Shown: one piece after another, positions 55,600-64,000 of the stretch | Layout of the letters: each line of letters opens with the position of its first letter | How positions within the stretch are numbered: the stretch's first letter is position 1 | Notes under the pieces: model-generated | Databases searched by the model: none | The model's input: the letters and a program-made list of their open reading frames with translations, nothing else | Told to the model about the DNA's origin: nothing | Assembly (NCBI GenBank): GCA_017165825.1 | Contig: CM029384.1 | Location: forward strand, 1,129,184 to 1,193,183 | Source of the DNA: Hepsetus odoe | Taxonomy: Eukaryota > Chordata > Actinopteri > Characiformes > Hepsetidae | Direction of reading: 5' to 3' | DNA: 64,000 bases | Program-made: the position numbers and the translations under genes

Positions 55600-55914
55600 G
55601 AAGCCGCTCGGCAAACCTCGTCGCCTGCCGTCGTTTTTCGTTTCCCACCCGTTCTCACAAGCGCCCCGCCCTTCCACCGGCGTGATTGGTCAGAGGAATC
55701 GCCCTTGTCCGGATGTGATTGGCTGGCGCGACTGAGCGAAGGCGCCTAGTGTCCAATCGTAGCGCAGGAGGGGCGGGACTTTCTTTCCCGAATTGCGGCG
55801 TCAAAAAAACGAAAGCTGCCGCAGCAGTCGAGGCGAATAGTCCACACTCGGCGGACAGGAGGCAGGAAAATCCCGCGGATCAGCGACTCGCAGCCCGTCC
55901 GGTCAAACATCCAA
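55600..55914 (+). promoter_or_regulatory. rac3 promoter and 5' UTR with three CCAAT boxes
   Basis: A CpG-rich stretch ending at the rac3 ATG (55915). It carries GTGATTGGTC near 55682, GTGATTGGCT near 55716 and GTCCAATCG near 55750, i.e. CCAAT boxes in both orientations about 34 bases apart, as NF-Y-dependent promoters often have. No TATA box is evident. The start codon context is CAAATGC. Confidence 0.6.
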
Positions 55915-61026
<5,112 letters not shown>

Positions 61027-62129
61027 GGCGCGAGGCAGCCTGTTTGTGACCCCACACACCCCAAGGGCGGCGTTCTGCCTGTCCCACCACACAGCGATCA
61101 CCCCAGTTACTATTGTCCGTCCCGGAGAGACGCCCGTCTCCACTCCGCCTTCTAGAATCGTTCTTGGGATCAAATCAGGAGGGCGCCATAAACCATCTCG
61201 CCAAATTCTCCCCCCTTCGTCCTCGGCCTTGCCTTAATTCGTGACGGTGAAGGTCATAGGAAGGTCATGTCCCCTCGTCTCCCTTCGGGTTCTCCTCTGT
61301 CTCCCCAGCTAACTTTCCGGGCCTTGTGGAACCGTGGACATTGCTAACCGTAACGTGGGTCTGTTTCTTCTTAATTTTTCTTTTCTTCTCCGGGTTTGTG
61401 AACGTGTCCGAGCGCCTGTGTAAATATGAATTGTGAATATCTCCCCGCAGCTCCGGCCGGGGACGAAGACGGCCAGGACAGCTGACTGTAAAGGACATTT
61501 TGAAGTGTTTTACATATTGCCTACTGAACACGGTTCTCTTTTTTTCTTTCCTGTGGTTGTGTGACTACTGTATGTGAACTTTTTACAGCACAGCGTAAAA
61601 ATTAAAAAACAGAAGAGAGTGATTATACACGTCTATCTAAAGTATGTCGATGTCTGTCGTTTAGAGACGCCGGTAAGTTTGTTCATGGCTAACAGGATGT
61701 ATTTTAAAGCTCTTTACATTGCAGTATTGTTGCTTCTCTAGGAAACCGCACATTTCTAATAATAATTCTTCTTTTTTTTGTAACGTGGATCTTTTGAGTC
61801 CTAATTCCTGCTTATTTTCTCCATGTTTTGCTGAAATGTGCCATCGTGAGTTGTTTCGTGGGGCTAGCATGCCAAATTTTCTCAACTTAGGCCGAGCGTT
61901 CCTTTTTTTTTTTTTCCTCCTTTTTTTTTTTGCAAGATGTGCTACTTTTTCTAATAAATGCCTTTTGGTTTCATTGCGAGTTGTGTGTGCGAGAGCAGGT
62001 GAACTGTGGTGAAACGATCCTGTGTTTTGCTGTTCTGATGGACATCAGTGCTCCTCGGGCTGATGTAGAGGAACATTAAAGACTCGTCTTGTGTGTTTGA
62101 CATGACTTTAAAAAGTACGCATTAATAAA
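61027..62129 (+). other. rac3 3' UTR with alternative polyadenylation signals
   Basis: No coding sequence. Candidate signals are ATTAAA at 61601-61606, AATAAA at 61953-61958 and AATAAA at 62124-62129. The last two lie after T-rich stretches. Confidence 0.6.
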
Positions 62130-62257
62130 ATACAGTCTTTGAATGTACTCCAACGTGCCTACCTTGATTTCTCTTACGATAGCTAGTTGTGCCGTGTCCA
62201 AAAGTTTACGGACACCTTCTTCTTATTTGAGCATTTGATTGCAGGAGACCCATTAAG

Positions 62258-62617
62258 TGAAGTGAAAGTGAATGTCATTGTGAACCACAACAAAACACAT
62301 CCTCTGGGGCAGCGGTGGCCTAGTGGTTGCCCCGAGGTACCCTTGAGCAAGGTACTGTCCCCGTCACTGCTCCCCAAGCACTTTCATCCAATTTCATTGT
62401 GGTTCACTATGTGCTGTGTCGTTGGCCTTGCACTTTCACTTCCCTCTGTATTTAACACACACCGTCCAGCAGGGGGCAGATATGTCCAGCACCCGGGGAG
62501 CAGTGATGGGGACGGTACCTTGATCAAGGGAACCTCAGCCACCTACTGGTCTGGGATTCAAACCCACAGCCTTCTGATCCTGCGGCCTCATCTCTAAACA
62601 CTAGACCACCGCTGGTC
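62258..62617 (-). mobile_element. SINE family A (minus) split by another SINE (plus, 62306-62442)
   Basis: The outer element reads GTGAAAGTGAATGTCATTGTG... up to CCTCT at 62301-62305, and resumes at CCTCTGTATTTAACACAC (62443) to ACCACCGCTGG. The inner plus-orientation SINE starts GGGGCAGCGGTGGCCTAGTGG and ends CACTTTCACTT. CCTCT on both sides is the target duplication. Confidence 0.75.
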
Positions 62618-62654
62618 AAGGTACCCAGGTTGGATCCTGAAGCAGCTCCACCTC

Positions 62655-62676
62655 CACCCCCCCCCCCCCCCCCCCA
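62655..62676. repeat. C homopolymer
   Basis: A run of about 20 C in an otherwise unremarkable intergenic stretch. A similar G-rich run is at about 63400-63424. Either could be an assembly weak point. Confidence 0.9.
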
Positions 62677-62689
62677 AACCTGCGCTGGG

Positions 62690-63365
62690 GGTGCTGAGAC
62701 GCCCACACTCCTCACTTGGAGCTCTCAGGGCAATATACCACGACACAACAACCACTGACCACTAGATGGCACTGCCGAGGGTCCGAGGGTCACTTTAAAC
62801 CACAGATTTGCAGCCACGCCCCCCTGGCACCTGTCCAGGTAACAGGCCAGCGGTGAACGACTGAATTCACATCAAGAACACACACAAGGGCCCTAATTAA
62901 TTAATGAATTAATCGGTTAATTGGTTGAGTAATTCATTCATCGCTCCAACACTGTATTAATCATTCAAAAAGCAACCTCTCGCTGAGCTTTACTCAAATG
63001 ATCTCCTTCAGTCACTCAGACAAGAGAATAACTTGTTTGCTGCTACTTTTACATTTATGATATATTCATATTTATATTTATATGTTACTTCTCTGACTCC
63101 AGCAGTGTGCAGTACTATCAGGTGCAATTACTTTTGGCTCAGAGAGTAAATAATGTATCTGGAAAACATGGACCTGTTGAGATTCATCACAACTATTAAC
63201 ACTAAAATTCACACTGCAGTTTCGAGGACTTGAGTCAACATAGCAGTTTATTTGATATTTATTTCTATTCTGCACATTCTATTTCTAATTTTGTTTTGTT
63301 GTTGTTTGTGCTTACTGGTGGATCTGTCTGTGCAGTTTGCAACAGTTTTTCCGATTCTGATTTTG
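62690..63365. other. Intergenic, nothing recognised
   Basis: AT-rich unique sequence without splice-flanked frames or clear repeats. Confidence 0.45.
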
Positions 63366-63369
63366 AAAC

Positions 63370-63500
63370 ATCCATCTGCCGCTTGTCCCAAACGGGGTCG
63401 CGGGGGGCGGGGGGGGGGGGGGGGTGCTGGAGTCCATCCCAGCTCACACAGGGTGAAGGATAGGGGACACACCCTGGACAGGTCGCCAGTCCATCGCAGG
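63370..63500 (+). mobile_element. Widespread vertebrate repeat fragment
   Basis: CCGCTTGTCCCAAACGGGGT, then a G run, then GGAGTCCATCCCAGCTCACA and ACACCCTGGACAGGTCGCCA. This order recurs in many fish genomes as a retroelement 3' segment. The exact family is uncertain. Confidence 0.55.
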
Positions 63501-63509
63501 GAGGAGCGT

Positions 63510-63615
63510 GACGGGGACGGCACCTTGCTCAGGGCAACCTATTGGGAAGGGGTTTGAACCCCAGATCCTCCGATCATGTGGCCAACGCCCTAACCACTAG
63601 GCCACCGCTGCCCCA
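63510..63615 (-). mobile_element. SINE family A, minus orientation, head half
   Basis: GACGGCACCTTGCTCAGGGC to CCACTAGGCCACCGCTGCCCC. Confidence 0.8.
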
Positions 63616-63677
63616 AATATGTCTCATATTAGCAATGCCTGATTATATCAAACAGCCTGATTTAATTAAATTTAATT

Positions 63678-63862
63678 ACATTTACATTTACGGCATTTAG
63701 TAGACGCTCTTATCCTAATTACAGGGACAGTCCCCCTGGAGACACTCAGGGTTCAGGGTCTCAGGGACCCAGTGGTGGTAGTGCCAGAGGTGGGTTTCGA
63801 ACCGGGGACCTCTTGAACCACAGGTCCGTAGACAAGTACCACCACTAGACCTCCAGCACCCA
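63678..63862 (+). mobile_element. SINE family B
   Basis: TTTACGGCATTTAGTAGACG to ACCACCACTAGACC, with GGTTTCGAACCGGGGACC as box B. Confidence 0.8.
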
Positions 63863-64000
63863 CAATTGATTTAATTGTAGTGTGTTTATTGATCTGTCTG
63901 TCTGTGATGGTTGTTTATTTATTTGACAGATTTATCTATACTATTTGAAATGTAAAAATTTGCAACATTTTACAACCAGTAAAATTAAATAACACATAAA

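Overview
This window is nuclear DNA from a vertebrate, almost certainly a teleost fish. The genes are split by GT-AG introns, dinucleotide microsatellites are very dense, and there are many tRNA-derived SINEs, LINE fragments and small inverted-repeat elements of the kind common in fish. The order (for example catfish or another otophysan) cannot be settled from sequence reading alone. I see no bacterial, phage, plasmid or CRISPR content. Most open frames over 60 codons are chance frames in repeats.

Four protein-coding genes can be built exon by exon, with every intron phase agreeing. (1) wipi1, minus strand, 27690 down to 17596: 12 coding exons, 438 residues, a PI3P-binding WD-repeat autophagy protein. 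(2) An ARPC1-family gene, minus strand, 37962 down to about 29044: 9 coding exons, about 357 residues, the WD-repeat subunit of the Arp2/3 complex. It looks ARPC1A-like but divergent. (3) prkar1a, plus strand, 43856 to 49641: 10 coding exons, 379 residues, the type I-alpha regulatory subunit of protein kinase A, with a probable untranslated first exon near 40.7 kb. (4) rac3, plus strand, 55915 to 61026: 6 coding exons, 192 residues, a Rho-family GTPase ending in a CTVF prenylation box.

Layout. 1-17.5 kb is gene-poor and repeat-rich, but it holds two CpG-rich promoter-like patches (2.1-2.5 and 3.2-3.4 kb) that may start a minus-strand gene leaving the window to the left. 17.6-28.6 kb is wipi1 and its promoter. 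28.9-39 kb is the ARPC1 gene, with a large minisatellite in intron 1. 40.6-40.8 kb is a CpG/CRE/ETS promoter, probably for prkar1a and perhaps shared with the divergent ARPC1 gene. 43.8-54.3 kb is prkar1a with its 3' region. 55.5-62.1 kb is rac3. The last 2 kb is repeats.

The four genes do not form a pathway. wipi1 (autophagosome initiation), ARPC1 and Rac3 (both in actin remodelling) and prkar1a (cAMP signalling) are ordinary neighbours with their own promoters. wipi1 and PRKAR1A are also neighbours in human. The points most worth a second look are the divergent, C-terminally shortened ARPC1 paralogue, a GC-AG intron in prkar1a, a tandem alternative acceptor in wipi1, GT repeats that run directly into several 3' splice sites, and a set of datable nested repeat insertions. 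I found no sign of a wholly new biological system.
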